This document shows positions 1 to 31,272 of a stretch of DNA of 64,000 bases, in pieces. Under the pieces are notes generated by a model. The model saw only the letters and a list, made by a program, of their open reading frames with translations. It was not told the DNA's origin and made no database searches. The DNA is from Beaufortia kweichowensis (lineage: Eukaryota > Chordata > Actinopteri > Cypriniformes > Gastromyzontidae). Each line of letters opens with the position of its first letter. Positions within the stretch are counted from its first letter, which is position 1. The stretch lies in assembly GCA_019155185.1 (NCBI GenBank), contig CM032811.1, forward strand, positions 14,548,367 through 14,612,366, in the 5' to 3' direction. Both the position numbers and the translations under genes were made by a program.

Positions 1-10058
<10,058 letters not shown>

Positions 10059-11630
10059 GGGTCAACTCCAGAACTCCGGAGCAGCGCTCTCTCTCTCTCC
10101 TGCATCAGTGCTGATCTTCCCACAGACTATATAGATGAGGAAGCCGCATCTGTCTTTTTCTCACCCATCTAGTCCTTAGAGATCAGCGCTCCTGAGGAAG
10201 AGGAAGATATTTAAGAGTGTTGGAAATGGGACTTAATAGCACATCTGAGGGGAGGGGGGAATAGAAGTTTGGGGATGGGGTTACCATGGCATTATGGGAG
10301 GAGCTAATAACTGTTGATGAAGCTTGCCACACCTTTTGATTCAGTGTAACTCATGTCAGTCTTAGAGAGCTTAAGGGAGATGAAAGATATTGGTTAGAAG
10401 GAATAAGAGACGTGTAAGATGTTTTTGCAGGTTCAGAGTGTCAAGGGAGAGGGTGTGCGGGTTTGGACTGCCGTCACAGATCAGGTTCTTTAAACTTGGT
10501 TCTTTTAAAATGATGTACATAATATAGTTGAAGGCACTCACGGATACTTTGTCTTGCTTTCAATAGGTTTTTCACCAGCAGTAATATGTAAAGATGCATA
10601 ATGTTATGCCTTTGGGCCAATCAAATTAAAAAAAAATATGATATCTTGATGTTGAACGAGAGCGAGTTTAAAGAATCGGCATTGGCTGCAGTCTATGCCT
10701 GCGTTCTTAACCTGCACCTTCGACCCCTGGCGGGGAGGGCACGAGCTTTTCCGGTTAACATGCTATTTTCTTTGTTTTAATTTTTTTGTTGTTGTTTTCT
10801 TGCTAGGGTTGGTGGGGTGGGAGGTTTGGGATATGTTATTTGACAGATAGCGAAGCTGTATATCGTAGGAAAATGGAGAAATTGACTCAAGTGTTTTGAT
10901 ATAGATTTTGCGACATGCCCTATTAACACATTTTGCTGGATCGGTGGAACTCTTTGAAAATCTAACCTCAGCTTTTTTCCTCCTATTTTTATTTCTCTCC
11001 TCCAGCAATTTTGAGTTAGCGGGATTCCACGCTGAACATACTTATTTTCCAGTACACTGTCGGGATACCCGTGCGGTTATGTAGGGCTTCATAAGAATGA
11101 CAATAGCGTAAAAAACACGCAGTTTCACCTCTGCAATGTGCGGTTTTTGGGGTTGAAGAATGAAGCTTAAAAAAAACCTGGTCAAATTTTTTTCACAGTC
11201 AACCAAACAGCATTTTCTCTGATTTCAGAGTCGATTATTAATGTCCCTTATGGATTTACTTGTAACTAATAATGGCAACCATCTCTAACTGATTCTTAGA
11301 AATTACTGAATGCCCATGTAAGAGCATGTGTGAGCAACATTGCCTCCAATAGTGTCAGTGACGACACAGCTATTAAATCAACTGTGGAAATTGAGAAATG
11401 TGTAAAAGATTTCATATAGTCAGAAATAAGTAATGTGCCTGGTAGCTGCAGGATGCGCTTTGTCCCACTTCACTTTTTCTTTCTTTTTGTTGTACTTTCG
11501 TTTTTCTCTTTCTACAGGAAGGGGCAGGGACCCAATGTACAGCTCTGGAGGTTGAGAAGGAGTGGGAGAGCTGAAGTCTTAATTAACATTCCATTTTGTC
11601 TTAATTATAATTAAATTACTGTTTAATAAA
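10059..11630 (+). other. actn4: actn4 3' UTR, candidate extent
   Basis: The sequence follows the TAA stop at 10056-10058. It holds no supported coding gene. The first AATAAA hexamers on this strand are at 11625-11630 and 11805-11810, giving a 3' UTR of about 1.6-1.8 kb if used. The extent is inferred; no cleavage site can be proven from sequence. Confidence 0.4.
11625..11630 (+). terminator. actn4: candidate actn4 polyadenylation signal
   Basis: Perfect AATAAA, the first one downstream of the actn4 stop. A second lies at 11805-11810. Either could be the real signal. Confidence 0.35.
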
Positions 11631-11810
11631 TCTATGCAATCATATATCCAATACCAACAATGCTCGGTAATGAATGGCAGGGGTGATTTGCAATCAGAAG
11701 TGTGGAGAACAAATTTAGGGCAAAGCGAGAGAAAAGTGTCGGATGGGTCGTGAAGATTTGGACAGACATGGACCAAAGGCCTGCTCTTAACATCTGCAAA
11801 GTTAAATAAA

Positions 11811-14628
11811 AGCATTTGGAATTCAGATTTTTTTTTCTTTTTATACTCTTTAATATCAAACCTTATCTGCTGTACTGGAAATTTGCAAAAACTGCTTTCT
11901 GTCTTGAAATGAAAAGTGAATTTCACATGCACACATAAAGTTTCCTTATAAAATATTACCACTTTGAATGATTTGTTTGTGTCCCTGCTTGCTTGAAATT
12001 AAGCAATTCGTTTGATTATCCTCCACCAAAACTGTTGACAAAAGACGATTAAAGTATAGTTACCACTGAAAATAATTCCCTTTTTTTTTTAAGTTAGCTT
12101 TGTAAGTTTCATTTATAAAGACAGTTAAATGTTTTGACATGAGACTAATCTGGTAGAATTGCTGACTTTTAGGTTAAAAAGCTATTTTAAAGGAATCAAA
12201 CAGCTAAAATGCAGCATTATTAACCAATAACCCGATATTTTTTGAGTGTACAGTGCAAAAATTATACGCAGCATCAGATATATTAAATATAGATACATAA
12301 AATACAAATAAATGTATATAATTTTTCAGATGCAGCTTAATTTGTATTGAATATTACTTTAAGAAAGCTCAGATAATAAGCATGACTGCATATCATCGTT
12401 ATTAGTTTATTTTTTTTAACTTTTGTGAAGCTAATAGTTGTAGCTACTACCTGACATCATTTACAGTTGACGATAGTTGATCCAGCCTTCCCGTTGGAGG
12501 AGTGAAGTTTTCTGTGGGGAAAAATGTGACTGTTTAGCCGCTTATAAAACAGGAATGAGACATTATTAAAAACGGAAAGCTTTTTAATGTTTAACTGTGA
12601 AAAAACTAATGTTTTTTACCTTCAGAACAGACAGTTTTAGCTCAATTTAACGAGCAGCTCCTGACGGTTGTTGTGCTGGAGTCGCGCGCGCACTGTTTAA
12701 ATTCCCAAACGGCGGGAAGAGTTGATCTGTGCTGTACGTCATGCTGGCGTTGACGTACACCTGATATTTCCTTATTACGACAACAGATGTGAATTAAAGA
12801 CCTGATATGTGTTCATACATTCGTACAATGTACACTTGATTTTTGTAAAAGGCAAAAAATAAGATGAATTGGTTATTTACTAATATGTGCAGAAAATAAT
12901 TAAACGATAAATATTTACTAGGCAGAAGACTTTAAGCATAAAAATGACTATATAACCTGTATTTTGTGCTTGTTGAAGTGTACAACAATACACCTAAACT
13001 CTTAATGTTGATTCTTTTCTGCAGAAGGAACATAACTAGAAGTAGTTTGTGTCCAGATGTATGTAAATGTGTTATGTGTCTTTCTCAGTTGGCATTTTGC
13101 TCATGTTGGGCAGCTGTTTGTTTGTTTGTTTGTGTGTTTGTGTTGTATCTGTATCAGATGTGTTGAGGTCTGAATGTCAGCGCTGCTTCAGAGTCCTTCA
13201 CGTGTTCATCACATAATGCAAAGATAATAAAACCCGCAATGAAGTGTTGTGCTCAGTTAGGACATCAATATATCAGATAATGATGCAGACAGAATATATG
13301 TATCTGAAGTTAATTGATTTTTGTCATTCAGGTCCAGTGTGTCACATGAGATGGGTTTTTGCTCTGGTGTTCCACCTTAACAGAAGTTCTGTCCTAGAAT
13401 TTCAACCACAAGTTGACGAATGTGGTCCGTCTTCCTACAGGTTAGAGACACACATGTCATCTCAACTTTCAAGTCAAGTCAACAAAAAACACAGGTAATT
13501 GATTAACCATTACATGCTAAGCCGTCTTATATTTAGAGAAAAGTAATGATATAAAGACACAATTATAAAATGCTTGAAGAATTTGCAATATCATCCTGAA
13601 TTATTAGCATTACAAGGAAAAAGTGATTGCAATATTTTACTCAAACTAATGTCCCAATGAGCCATGGCAAGTTTTTCATCACTAAAATAATATGCAGTCT
13701 AATAAGTAAGCCGCTCGTAAGCTGACATCTAGAAATGTGTCTGTGCTTCTTTCAAAACATTCATCTGACATGTGAGTATTGTAAAGTTTATTCATTATCA
13801 TCTTGTCTTTCAGGACACTTGAAGACACCCTCCTTCTCTTCTCTCTCTCTTTCATTTTCTGTCAGAACTGTTCAGCGGTACTCCAAGTGACTGGATGCTG
13901 ACGGCCTTCTCAGCCAGTGAGAAACACACACTTCCTGCTATGTCATCCTCATCACTGAACCAAGAAGTTCATGCAATTCTGCGACCAAAATACAGACCGC
14001 AAGCGCATTTGAATTCATTTCCTGTCTTTGAGTCTGAGGACAGCCTCCATAAATCTCATGCATGTTCAATGATCTTTTGGATATGGTTGCAGACTCCAGT
14101 TTGACCTTCATCTCTCCAGAGCTCAGAGCAGCGTTCGATCGCTTTACTCTGTGTTTTTAAATCTTTTTTAGCTCCTGTGACCTTTCCAGTCCAAACGCTG
14201 CCTTGCAAGGATAAAGGACTTGTTATTGGTTCTGTTAAAATAGCCACGGGTTAGCCGCTTTGAATACTTGAGCAGTCAAGTGTGTGACTGTGAATTAGAG
14301 AGCAAGAGCAAGTGTCCTGCTGAGTTTGGGCATGTGTAAATACCATCGACCATTGACCTTTTGCATTTAAACGATGAATTTTTAAATGGTTTTCAATTAA
14401 GAAATGCTCACTAATAAAAGTCTCTAATAAAATGTTAAAATATTCTGTACTCATTTCCATACAAGAGTCTTTTTAGATCAGGTTTAGTTCATGCAGTTAA
14501 AATGCTGCTGTCATATTTTTGGAAAAAACGAATTTGTTGAGCTACCAGTATGGTGAAAACCTTTGACAAAACTTTTTTGACAATGTTTTAATTGTCCAAC
14601 TTGGTTGTTAGTTTTCAATAATCATCCA
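11811..14628. other. intergenic, no supported gene; contains a promoter-like patch
   Basis: This is AT-rich intergenic DNA between convergent actn4 and rab38. Short open frames here (for example 13895-14104) have no recognisable motifs or codon signature. The one distinctive part is the GC-rich patch near 12680-12760, listed separately. Confidence 0.6.
12680..12760. promoter_or_regulatory. candidate CpG-rich promoter with E2F- and CRE-like sites
   Basis: In an AT-rich background this patch holds a run of CG dinucleotides (12682-12690), TTTAAA at 12696-12701, GGCGGGAA at 12711-12718 (matches the E2F consensus) and an inverted pair of CRE-like half sites, TACGTCA at 12735-12741 and TGACGTA at 12751-12757. 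On the minus strand it is followed by a possible splice donor (12619-12618) and acceptor (12513-12512). No coding exon is apparent. It may be the promoter of a non-coding transcript or a decayed promoter. Confidence 0.28.
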
Positions 14629-14843
14629 CACGGTAAAAAAATCTTTTTTCAAGACAACTTGGCTTTATACGGGTTTTTTTACATTATTTCAACTAATTAC
14701 AAGTCATTTCAATTCATAAAAATAAGTTACAATTGTGTAACTTAATTTGATAAGTTGAAATGACTTTAATTAGTTGAAATAATGTAAAAACTGTTGACTG
14801 GAAGGCTTTAAACATTTAAGGCAGCAAAGATTTTTTTACAGTG
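14629..14843. mobile_element. foldback MITE with CACTGTAAAAAAATC-type ends
   Basis: A 215-bp palindromic element. The left end reads CACGGTAAAAAAATC and the right end is the reverse complement of CACTGTAAAAAAATC. The inner arms also pair: TTATTTCAACTAATTA near 14685 matches TAATTAGTTGAAATAA near 14770. No coding capacity, so it is non-autonomous. I could not define a clear target-site duplication, so the superfamily is left open. Confidence 0.7.
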
Positions 14844-14991
14844 CAGTAACATCAGAAATCTCCTCTAGGTGACAGTGTAACTCCAGTTTGACTACTGCAG
14901 AACACTGATTTACTTTGTGTTTAAGATAGAAAGCACTACTGTCTCAATGAATCTTTCTCTTCTTTGCGTCAGCTGTGTTTTTACAGCTTTA

Positions 14992-15280
14992 AAGGGATCA
15001 CCTAATTTTTCACCCCCCAAAAATCTGTCATACTTTATTCCCTTTCATGTAGTCCAAAATGTCCAATCTATGACATTTTCATCTATGTAACACAAAAGAA
15101 GATATTTTGAGAAATGTGGTTTTGTGTTCATACAATGGAAGTCAATAGGGGTCAGTGTTGTTTGATTATAAACATTCCTCAAAATATCTTCTTCTGTGTT
15201 CTGCAGAAGAAATTTATACAGGTTTAAAATGACACGAAGGTGAATGATGATGATTTTCATTATTGGGTGAACTATCCCTT
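14992..15280. mobile_element. foldback MITE with AAGGGATAGTTCACCC-type ends
   Basis: An element of about 290 bp. The right end is the reverse complement of AAGGGATAGTTCACCC and the left end is a diverged copy beginning AAGGGATCACC. Internal arms pair, with CACAAAAGAAGATATTTTGA near 15092 opposing TCAAAATATCTTCTTCTGTG near 15178. TA flanks both sides, consistent with a TA target-site duplication. This end sequence is very common in cyprinid genomes. No transposase is present. Confidence 0.75.
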
Positions 15281-15281
15281 T

Positions 15282-17500
<2,219 letters not shown>

Positions 17501-20500
17501 CTTATCACCCATATCTCATTCTGTTAAGCATTTCACTTTATCATTTTTCATGATCATCCAGATGCTGCTGTAGTTCAAATGAGGATTGAAACAAGATTCA
17601 GATGATTATTTAAATGCAGATTTGTCATTTAATTTCTCCATCTGCCCAGTGTGCTTTGCCTCTCAGTTTATTAACTGTTCATTTACACAGTCCTTATTCA
17701 TTCGCTCTATCTCTCTCCATTCTTTGAGTGCTTGTTTATCATCTCTGATTCATTTTCTTAATTAAAATGCTTCTGTGTTGAATCTGAAGAGGCGCTGCAG
17801 AACTTTTTATTAAATTAAGATCCCAGCATGTGCTCGCTGAAATGTTGCGACACGTTTCGTTATATCAGTACATTCGTGTTGTATTAGTGTGTTCATTCAA
17901 ATGATAATAGAATATTGCACTTTTTTCTACTAAATCTATATTATGTTTGTGCGATTGTGACTGTTCTATCAAAGGAAGATTTATGTTTGTTTACAGTATA
18001 CGATTGATATTGATATATCTGAACAATAAAATCACAGGAATTTGGCATGATGTCATCAATGAGCTCACAAGACTAAAGATAAATGGCTAATCTTTGATAG
18101 TCAGAAGAATAAAAATCATAAAATCGATCTATGCTAAAGCTGTGGAGATTGGAGGCAGTGTCATATGATAATGATAGAATAGATATCAGATCAAACATCT
18201 AAGAACATCTGTGTGTTAAAAATCAAACGTATGAAATAAGGCCCTGCAAACCAGCGAAAGAGACAGAGATGAAAGAAAAGCTTGAGGTAAAGAGACTTTT
18301 TCAGCAGCATATGGCCCTTAAAAGTCAGACAGCTGTTTCACAGAGAGACACTTGAAGATGTCTTGCTGTTTTCTCCTGATGTCACCTCGTTTGATGTTCC
18401 CATGGGAACGCTGGGACAGATGTGCCACAGGTGCTTGATGTCTTTGCACATCTGTCCTACAGGAACAAATGTCACAGCCGATGATAATATTAGGGATGTT
18501 CTTTCGTGAGAGTGAGATATGATGGATGATTGTGTCTTTATCTCGTGTGTCTCACATTAATAACATATCATTTGATACTTAAAAATGAATTTTTCCACCT
18601 CATTAGTAGGGGACATGATGATAATTGCATGGATTATTGAGTAGAGTAATGCTGTTTCACATGTTAATAGCAGTGTGTAATACCTGAGAATCCTCAGGGA
18701 TGAACTGTTGGGTTAGAAAGTGTCATTAACATGAAGCAAACTGATGTAAAGCCCACGCAAACCTCAGATAATCATAAGAAATACAACCTGTGAGAATGAG
18801 AACCTGTAAATTGTCCTCATTAAACTACAATCTGTGATAGAAAATATAACAACAGCTTTCCGATTCACATTACAAGATGATTTACTAAGATAACAAGAGC
18901 TTTATCATTTCAAGATTCAAGATTTTAACTGCTTTATTGGCGTGATAAGAAATAGTCTTTACATTGCCAAAGCATTAAAACATTAAATATATATTAAATA
19001 TACACAATATATTATGTATAAGTATATAATATAAAACCTGATAAAATATACAAATTAATACTGCATTTGGTTACACATTATTTCTAAGAATGATATGAGT
19101 ATTTACAGCTTAAATCTATATTTTTATGCAGCTTGTGCATAGAGAGTAAGTGAGATTTCTGATGATCTCTGATCTTCTGACTCTTTACTCAAGGAACATG
19201 AAGAGTTTCCATGGCAACCACCCCCCAACATCACCCCACCCAAACCCCACACGCCTCACCAAGACCCAGAGAGGGATGTGATGCCGTATTTCCCGTATGT
19301 CTTTTCATCATGGGTCAGTATGTGATGGAGTGTTTACAGATATATTTAGCAGATCTTTCGCACACAGTTTTGATAGCGTTTTGTTATAGTGATTTATACA
19401 TGTTTAGCTGTCAACGTAAAATATATTTAATCTGTTAGAGAGAGAAAAGATCTGTGTCCTCAGAGATGCATACTGCCATATATACAGTACTATTTTTACA
19501 GTACAGGAATATATTATATACTCAGATGTTTTCTTTTTTAAACACAAAATCTAACGTCTTGTTTATTCTTGTCAGGTTTAAACAGTAACATTCATAACTG
19601 AGCTGTAAAATCTATATTACCCCACTGAGTCCAAATATTGATCTCAATCTGACATTTAGTTGCCTGTGGATCTATTATCTGACTGTCAGTAGTGGTTGGA
19701 GATTAATATGCCCACCTTTGTCTGTTCCTGCAGGGGCTTTTTTCATATTTTCTGATGTCCCGTACATGCGTGTCATTACTCACGGATGACACACACACAC
19801 ACATGCAGGTGTTTACTCATTACTGCAGGTGTCAGAGATGTTTGATCATCCACAGACCGCATGTGTGTGTCATACAAAATCACAAACTGCCTCTGACACA
19901 ATTATTGTTGTATGTTTCTGTATGTGCACGTGGGTTTAGTCACGTGTGTTTTTAGCCCTTCAGTGTTATTGTACATGCATCACAATTATGCCTCAATTTT
20001 GCTGTTTTATTTATTATTATATTATTATATATTATATTATTATATTATTATATTCGCAGTTAACTCTCTCTCTTCAAGCACGTGCACGGGTGAGTTTAGT
20101 TTTAATTAAATGTCAAGCAATGTCAATTTTGATTCAAACTGCAATTTTTCAGCATCCAGATTTCTTAAGGTGCTCTTTTTATTTAGCAAATGAGGAATAT
20201 TTACAAATCAGCTTCAATACATTTTTAATATTTGTTGTCCTTTTCTGTGTGTTAGTTTCAATACACACTTTCTGACTGTCTTTCTTTCTTGATCTTGTTT
20301 AAAAACCTGTTAACTGTTACTGTTTCCTATTCACTTTAATATTTCATAGTTGAATTTTAATCTAATCATGACAAACATACATTGATGAAAAGGTAAATGA
20401 TGAAATATTTCACAAATAACAATCAATTGTTTCATAACAATAAACAAATACTTAATGATAAAAAGGTTAATGTTACTGTAATTTATAAAAATACCTGAAA

Positions 20501-22186
20501 TGAAATTTGTTTACAAAACAAAACTTTAAATCTAAAAATTTAAAAAATCAAATTTTCTGCGGTGACAGTCGTCAGGTTAAAGGTTATAGAAAATGTACTG
20601 TTCAATGCCTGTTACTGATTTGACAGGAAGATTTTGTTTAAAATTAGATACTGTCAAACTATTTGTACTGATTTGACAGCATATTATTATTAATTTGACT
20701 GCAAGAGTTTCAAGAGTCGTTCATTTCCAGCAAACAGAAGATTCAATATGTTAATCCGTCTCTCTGTCTGTTCTTGATGTTTCAGGACTTTTGGGGGTTT
20801 TTCAACTGCTCAAAACTTTCAGCTAATTAAGTAAAAGAGGAACAAGAAGACAAAGATGTCAAAAGCTTTAAAAGAAGAAGACTGTTCCTCAGTGACAGAA
20901 AGACATTATTCTCCTGTGAACTGTGACAGGTGTGAGCTGATGTCAACCATACCCACAATTCAGTTCACCTTCTCATTTAAAACATCCCAGAGAGCCAAAG
21001 AAAAAAAGAGATGTTTGATGAGGAAAGAGCCTCAAAATGAGCGATGGACTGAGACACCTCGGGATAATAAGAATAAAAATGAAGGTATTCTTTTTGGTTT
21101 TGAGAAATTCATGTTTTATCAAGTCACAAGCTAAAGAAAATGAGACACAATCTGAGTTGAATCCCAATTCACATAAGATGCTTATAAACAGTTGTTAAAA
21201 AAATTTGCAGACTTTATTCACTGCATAGTTTTATTGCGTGGCTTATTTATTGCATATATTTATTTTTTAGGGAAAATGTACATCTTACATTTATGCATTT
21301 CTACATTTATGATTCATGATACATGTGTTCAATTTTGTATGTATACTGGGATCAAACCCACAACCTTCGCATTTATAACACAGCAATGCAAGTTAAACAA
21401 CTCTGTAAAAACATAATGTATGTGTTATGATTCATGGTCAGTTTAATGTGAACTCGCTAATAAAATAAATGTTCGGACAAGGATAAAAAGAAAGTAAAAG
21501 AAGAGAAATTAATTCTGTGGTCATAATCATTAATTAAAGGTGATAAAATACTCTTTGCACAGGGCTGGAACTATAAGCATTTGTATCATATCATCTCACC
21601 ATGACACAGAGAGAGTTAAATGGGAATGTTTTATTCATTGACCTATTGGTCATGCTCTAATTCTCATATTAAATTAGTCCTCCACCCGGTGTGTCGGGTC
21701 AGAGTTAAATTGACCCGGAATATCCTGGAACAAATGGGTTTTATTAGGAGCTGTGAGGCAGTTCTCCAGGTCCACATCACATACGCTGAGATTTTCTGCA
21801 AATCACAGTCCATTTCCACAGCAAATTATACAGACACAATCATTGCACTGTGGAACATATACATGAATAAATATGTATTTATAAGAGCTGTACGTTACAA
21901 TTTTCTCCATGTCTTGGTCTTGTGGTTTCACAGGTGGAGTTATTCAGTGTGAATACTTGTGTGTTCTTTCATTCTTACACCAGTTCAGACCAGTTCTTTA
22001 TGCATGTAACTGTTTCTTTGAAAGTAGAAAATTTAATCAAGGGTTACATATGCAACCACAGAGGTCTGAACAGCTCCTGGTCCACTGTGTACTGGTTAAT
22101 AATGAAACAAATCATTTACTCACATTATCCCACACATGCAGATTAAAATCCCAGCAGCAGCTGTAAGAAATACATTTAACAAAGAC
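17501..22186. other. intergenic, nothing supported
   Basis: Low-GC sequence between convergent genes. The 20856-21134 plus-strand frame (92 codons) is the most gene-like in composition, but it shows no recognisable motif and no supporting splice context. A short segment at about 18910-18980 resembles a dispersed fish repeat but is too degraded to name. Confidence 0.5.
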
Positions 22187-22208
22187 TTTATTAAAGATTA
22201 ACTTTATT
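22187..22208 (-). terminator. rab38: candidate rab38 polyadenylation signals
   Basis: Two AATAAA hexamers on the minus strand, at 22208-22203 and 22192-22187, lie 16 bp apart and about 730 bp downstream of the rab38 stop. Paired signals at a plausible 3' UTR length make this the best candidate for the transcript end. Confidence 0.4.
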
Positions 22209-22932
22209 AACTGGATACAGGGGTATTTACAGGATCTTATTTCTCATATTCTGTAATTTCAAAAAAACTTCATCCCACACCATAAATAAAATGTTGCCAG
22301 TTGTTGGTGCTGGAAAACCCCCCATAAACGATCCAAAATGTTTAAAAGTTAGAAATCTGGAAGACATCATTACTGCTTCAAGAAACATGTATTCTGCTCA
22401 TGTTTTTCATACATACATTTTTTAAGGGCTGTATACAGTGTTGAAGAGCAGCGTGACTTCTGAAACCTTGAGTTTCATTCAACATGGTTTTTAACTGTTT
22501 ACCTGTTTTTCATAAATAATCTTTGCATAGAAAATTGAATACAGAATATCAATAAACATCATAAAATTAACAAATGACTTTAAAAGAAAATTAACTTGTA
22601 TAATCTGCATTTTGTAGCGGATTCTCTGTTTGCATTTTGATCATTTGGCAAGAACACATAAAACCTTGAGAGAACCTCCACATGAAGAACAAACTTTCTT
22701 CATTCTCTTAAAATATTTTCTCAGTAGAGTATTCCATAAGTCTGTTACCATGAGCGGTGGTGAGAAAAGGATGAGAAGAGAAAATATGATCAAATAAAAC
22801 AAGTGGAGATGAGACAAGACAAGGTGAGATTAGTAAAACAAGATGACTTTTATGATGAAAATAAAAGTTTAAAGATATGTCTTGTTGCTGGCCCACAGTG
22901 GCTGGACATGTGTTTGTGTGTATTTTTCTCTT

Positions 22933-28502
<5,570 letters not shown>

Positions 28503-29173
28503 GATTCTGTGATCCAGTGGCGAACATGGACCCGTGTGAGCCGCGGTGAGGGAGTGAAGAGAGAAACGCCCCGCAGAGAAGAAACTTGTGACTCTCCAGT
28601 GAAGCATGAGACCAGAGATCTGACCTTACAAACACTAACCCAACTCAATGATATCAAATACTAGACAATGAGAGAAAATTCATCTTTTGGTCTCACTTTA
28701 TAATCTTTCCACTAGAAGACTCTTTGGTGAAACACAAAGGGTCTGTGGATGTTGATGGTTCTTCTATGGAAACATTTATTTTAAGAATGCATGTTTGGGT
28801 GAAATACAGATTGGTTAATTTAAACCAATGGTTGTGTTTCTCCAAATTTTACTTAATTGTGGATTAAATTAAATTAAATGTTAAAATAACTCAGATTTTA
28901 AATAGTGTGCTCATCTTACTGTACAAAGATGTAAGAGTACTTTATAGTTTAGATAGACTGATCCAAAAGTAATATATTGTAGTAATACTGTGTTTTTAGA
29001 CACAAGTAACTTGGAGTAGTTTGGTCAAATTTGCCATTTTTTACTACAAATATGCCTTACACAGTTTAAATCTTGACAAAATCTAGATTTGTAAGATTTA
29101 TTATAGCTATATAAAAAACTATAAAAAGCTATTAAAAATTACACATTCAATGAACTGTACATTAAAAAGCAAT

Positions 29174-29179
29174 TTTATT
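29174..29179 (-). terminator. ctsc: candidate ctsc polyadenylation signal
   Basis: AATAAA on the minus strand about 375 bp after the ctsc stop. A second hexamer follows at 29102-29097. Confidence 0.4.
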
Positions 29180-29391
29180 AAAGGTCATATAACATATAAC
29201 ACACATAAGGCAAAAATAAAGATCGCAATAAAACTGATTTAAACAGGCCACGGCTGGATCCCTTTATGAAGTCTATTGCTATATTGATTGCTTAAGAACA
29301 GGTTTACCTGAGAATAACTGAAAACATGAATGCAATGTGATGGATTAAAAACGTGGAGTAAAAATTTACATTGCGTAATGACATTCAGAGC

Positions 29392-29399
29392 TCACGTGA
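29392..29399. promoter_or_regulatory. rab38: TCACGTGA palindromic E-box upstream of rab38
   Basis: A perfect MITF/TFEB-type palindrome about 0.9 kb upstream of the rab38 start and about 150 bp past the ctsc stop. It matches the core found in rab38 intron 1. A single 8-mer can occur by chance. Confidence 0.3.
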
Positions 29400-29552
29400 A
29401 CCAACAGACAATCTAAAAAAATCTCATTAAAACACTTGTGGCTGCGCAGCAGGATGTGATGACTATCAATGCAGATCAAATCATGAAAAAACAATTTTCT
29501 GTCATTCGTATAATGATAAAAGCAAAGGCATGTTTGTTACAACAGACCAAAG

Positions 29553-30052
29553 TTAAAGTTTGGCGATTGGCGTAGCTGCTACAGCAATGCTCTCAATGGC
29601 ACATTCATCCGTTCCCCGGCGGATTCTAAAGAACCCGTTCTCACCCCATCCAGATCCCCAGCTGTTCTTCACGATCCAATACTTCTCCCCGGTCTTATGA
29701 CACTTCCCGTATCCCACCAACAACACGGCGTGATTGGTCAGCTCAAAGGGATTGTTGGAGTCACGGAGGCCAGTGTGATGGTAAATACCTTCCTTGTAGT
29801 GCATGAAATCTGGGTACACCTCGAGGGCCACACCCATGGGGCCGTTCTTGACCAGCTCCAGCATCATGGCCGCCTCGCTGCATCCCCCGTAAAAGCCACC
29901 GATGTAATGGTAATCAGAGGCGTAGTATCTCACGCATTTGTCAGGGATGGTGCAGGGAGAATCAGATCCGACGTATGGGAAACAATCCTCTTCCACAACG
30001 CCAAAGTCCTGGATGTATTTACCAATCAGATATGGAAAACCTCCATCACAAC
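29553..30052 (-). CDS. ctsc: ctsc exon 7 (His and Asn of the catalytic site, light chain)
   Basis: A 500-bp terminal exon, from (G)CDGGFPYLIGKYIQDFG to the stop after TPIAKL. It carries the YGGCSEA loop, NHAVLLVGYG with the catalytic His, and KNSWGSGWGENGFFRI with the catalytic Asn. Relative to human it lacks one residue in LI(A)GKY. Confidence 0.95.
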
Positions 30053-30442
30053 CTGCACAAGACAAAATACTGGATCGTGAAAAATACAAAAAAGAGCTTT
30101 ACGAGAATAAACGAACAGTCATGTTTTGATCTTACAAATACAAAAACAAAGTCGAAAGTTTACACAATGAATCCATTCTGATCTCAATTGGCTTGTGTAA
30201 TCCTCAGGTAAGTAAAAGCAAACATTAACGGTTTTATAACTGCAAACACACGCTACAATCCTGCCAAGTTCAGTACAGACACCTTTATACATTAATACAA
30301 AAACACACCTTGAGAGTACTGAGAGCAGGAGACGACCTGCTGCGGGCTGAACACCGGCTGCTGCGTGTTGTTGCTCTGGATCCGCACACGGGCCTCCATC
30401 ATTCCCATAGTGGCGAAAGAATAACAACTGCCACAAGATGCT

Positions 30443-30487
<45 letters not shown>

Positions 30488-31037
30488 AAGAGTAAATGGT
30501 TTAATGGTGAGAGGAGAACGAGTCACAATCCAATCTCATCATCTCCAGAAACGTGTCGTTATCCTCTCTGCCTCTCTTTCTCCTTTTATCGCTCTCCTAA
30601 AGGAGCTCTCGTGAGGAAGAGACCCTGATAGACCCTCAGAAGAGAGACACTCCAGACAAATCTACCACTGACTGAAGAGCGAATCATCTCCTCAGAGAGA
30701 GACGGAGAAACAAATGACTCCAGTACTCCATTCCTCTGACTGATACAGAAGACCAGTCCATTTGCAATGAGGTTCTTTGGTAGTAATAAAAGAAAAACTA
30801 GGAAAATAAAACACACTGTAAAACTGAATAAACAAAATTATAATTTACACATACTGACAAAGCAAGTTATTAACAATCTAATTCTCCTTAAAGTCAGAAG
30901 TTTGCAGATGACTAGATCATAATTTTTAGGAAATGCTTCATTTAACTGGCATTATAATAAAAGAACAGATAAAGAGAACAGAACACCTGTTAAACCAGGA
31001 TGAAAAATCTCATCTCTCGCTTACAGTGACCCAGGAA

Positions 31038-31077
<40 letters not shown>

Positions 31078-31119
31078 GAGAGAGAGGACACAGAGAGAGA
31101 TTCCAGAGATATAGAGAGA

Positions 31120-31174
<55 letters not shown>

Positions 31175-31186
31175 GAGAGAGAGAGC

Positions 31187-31233
<47 letters not shown>

Positions 31234-31234
31234 C

Positions 31235-31272
<38 letters not shown>

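Larger units (their letters stand above)
28503..29552 (-). other. ctsc-rab38 spacer: ctsc 3' UTR and rab38 upstream region
   Basis: About 1 kb separates the ctsc stop from the rab38 start on the same strand. A TCACGTGA palindrome lies at 29392-29399. A partial foldback-type fragment with GGTTCTTCTATGG is near 28767. The ctsc polyadenylation signal is probably at 29179-29174. Confidence 0.5.

Noticed and set aside
20856..21134. A 92-codon plus-strand frame starting MSKALKEEDCSSV
   Set aside because: Composition is gene-like, but there is no recognisable motif, no splice partner and no promoter. Chance is as likely.
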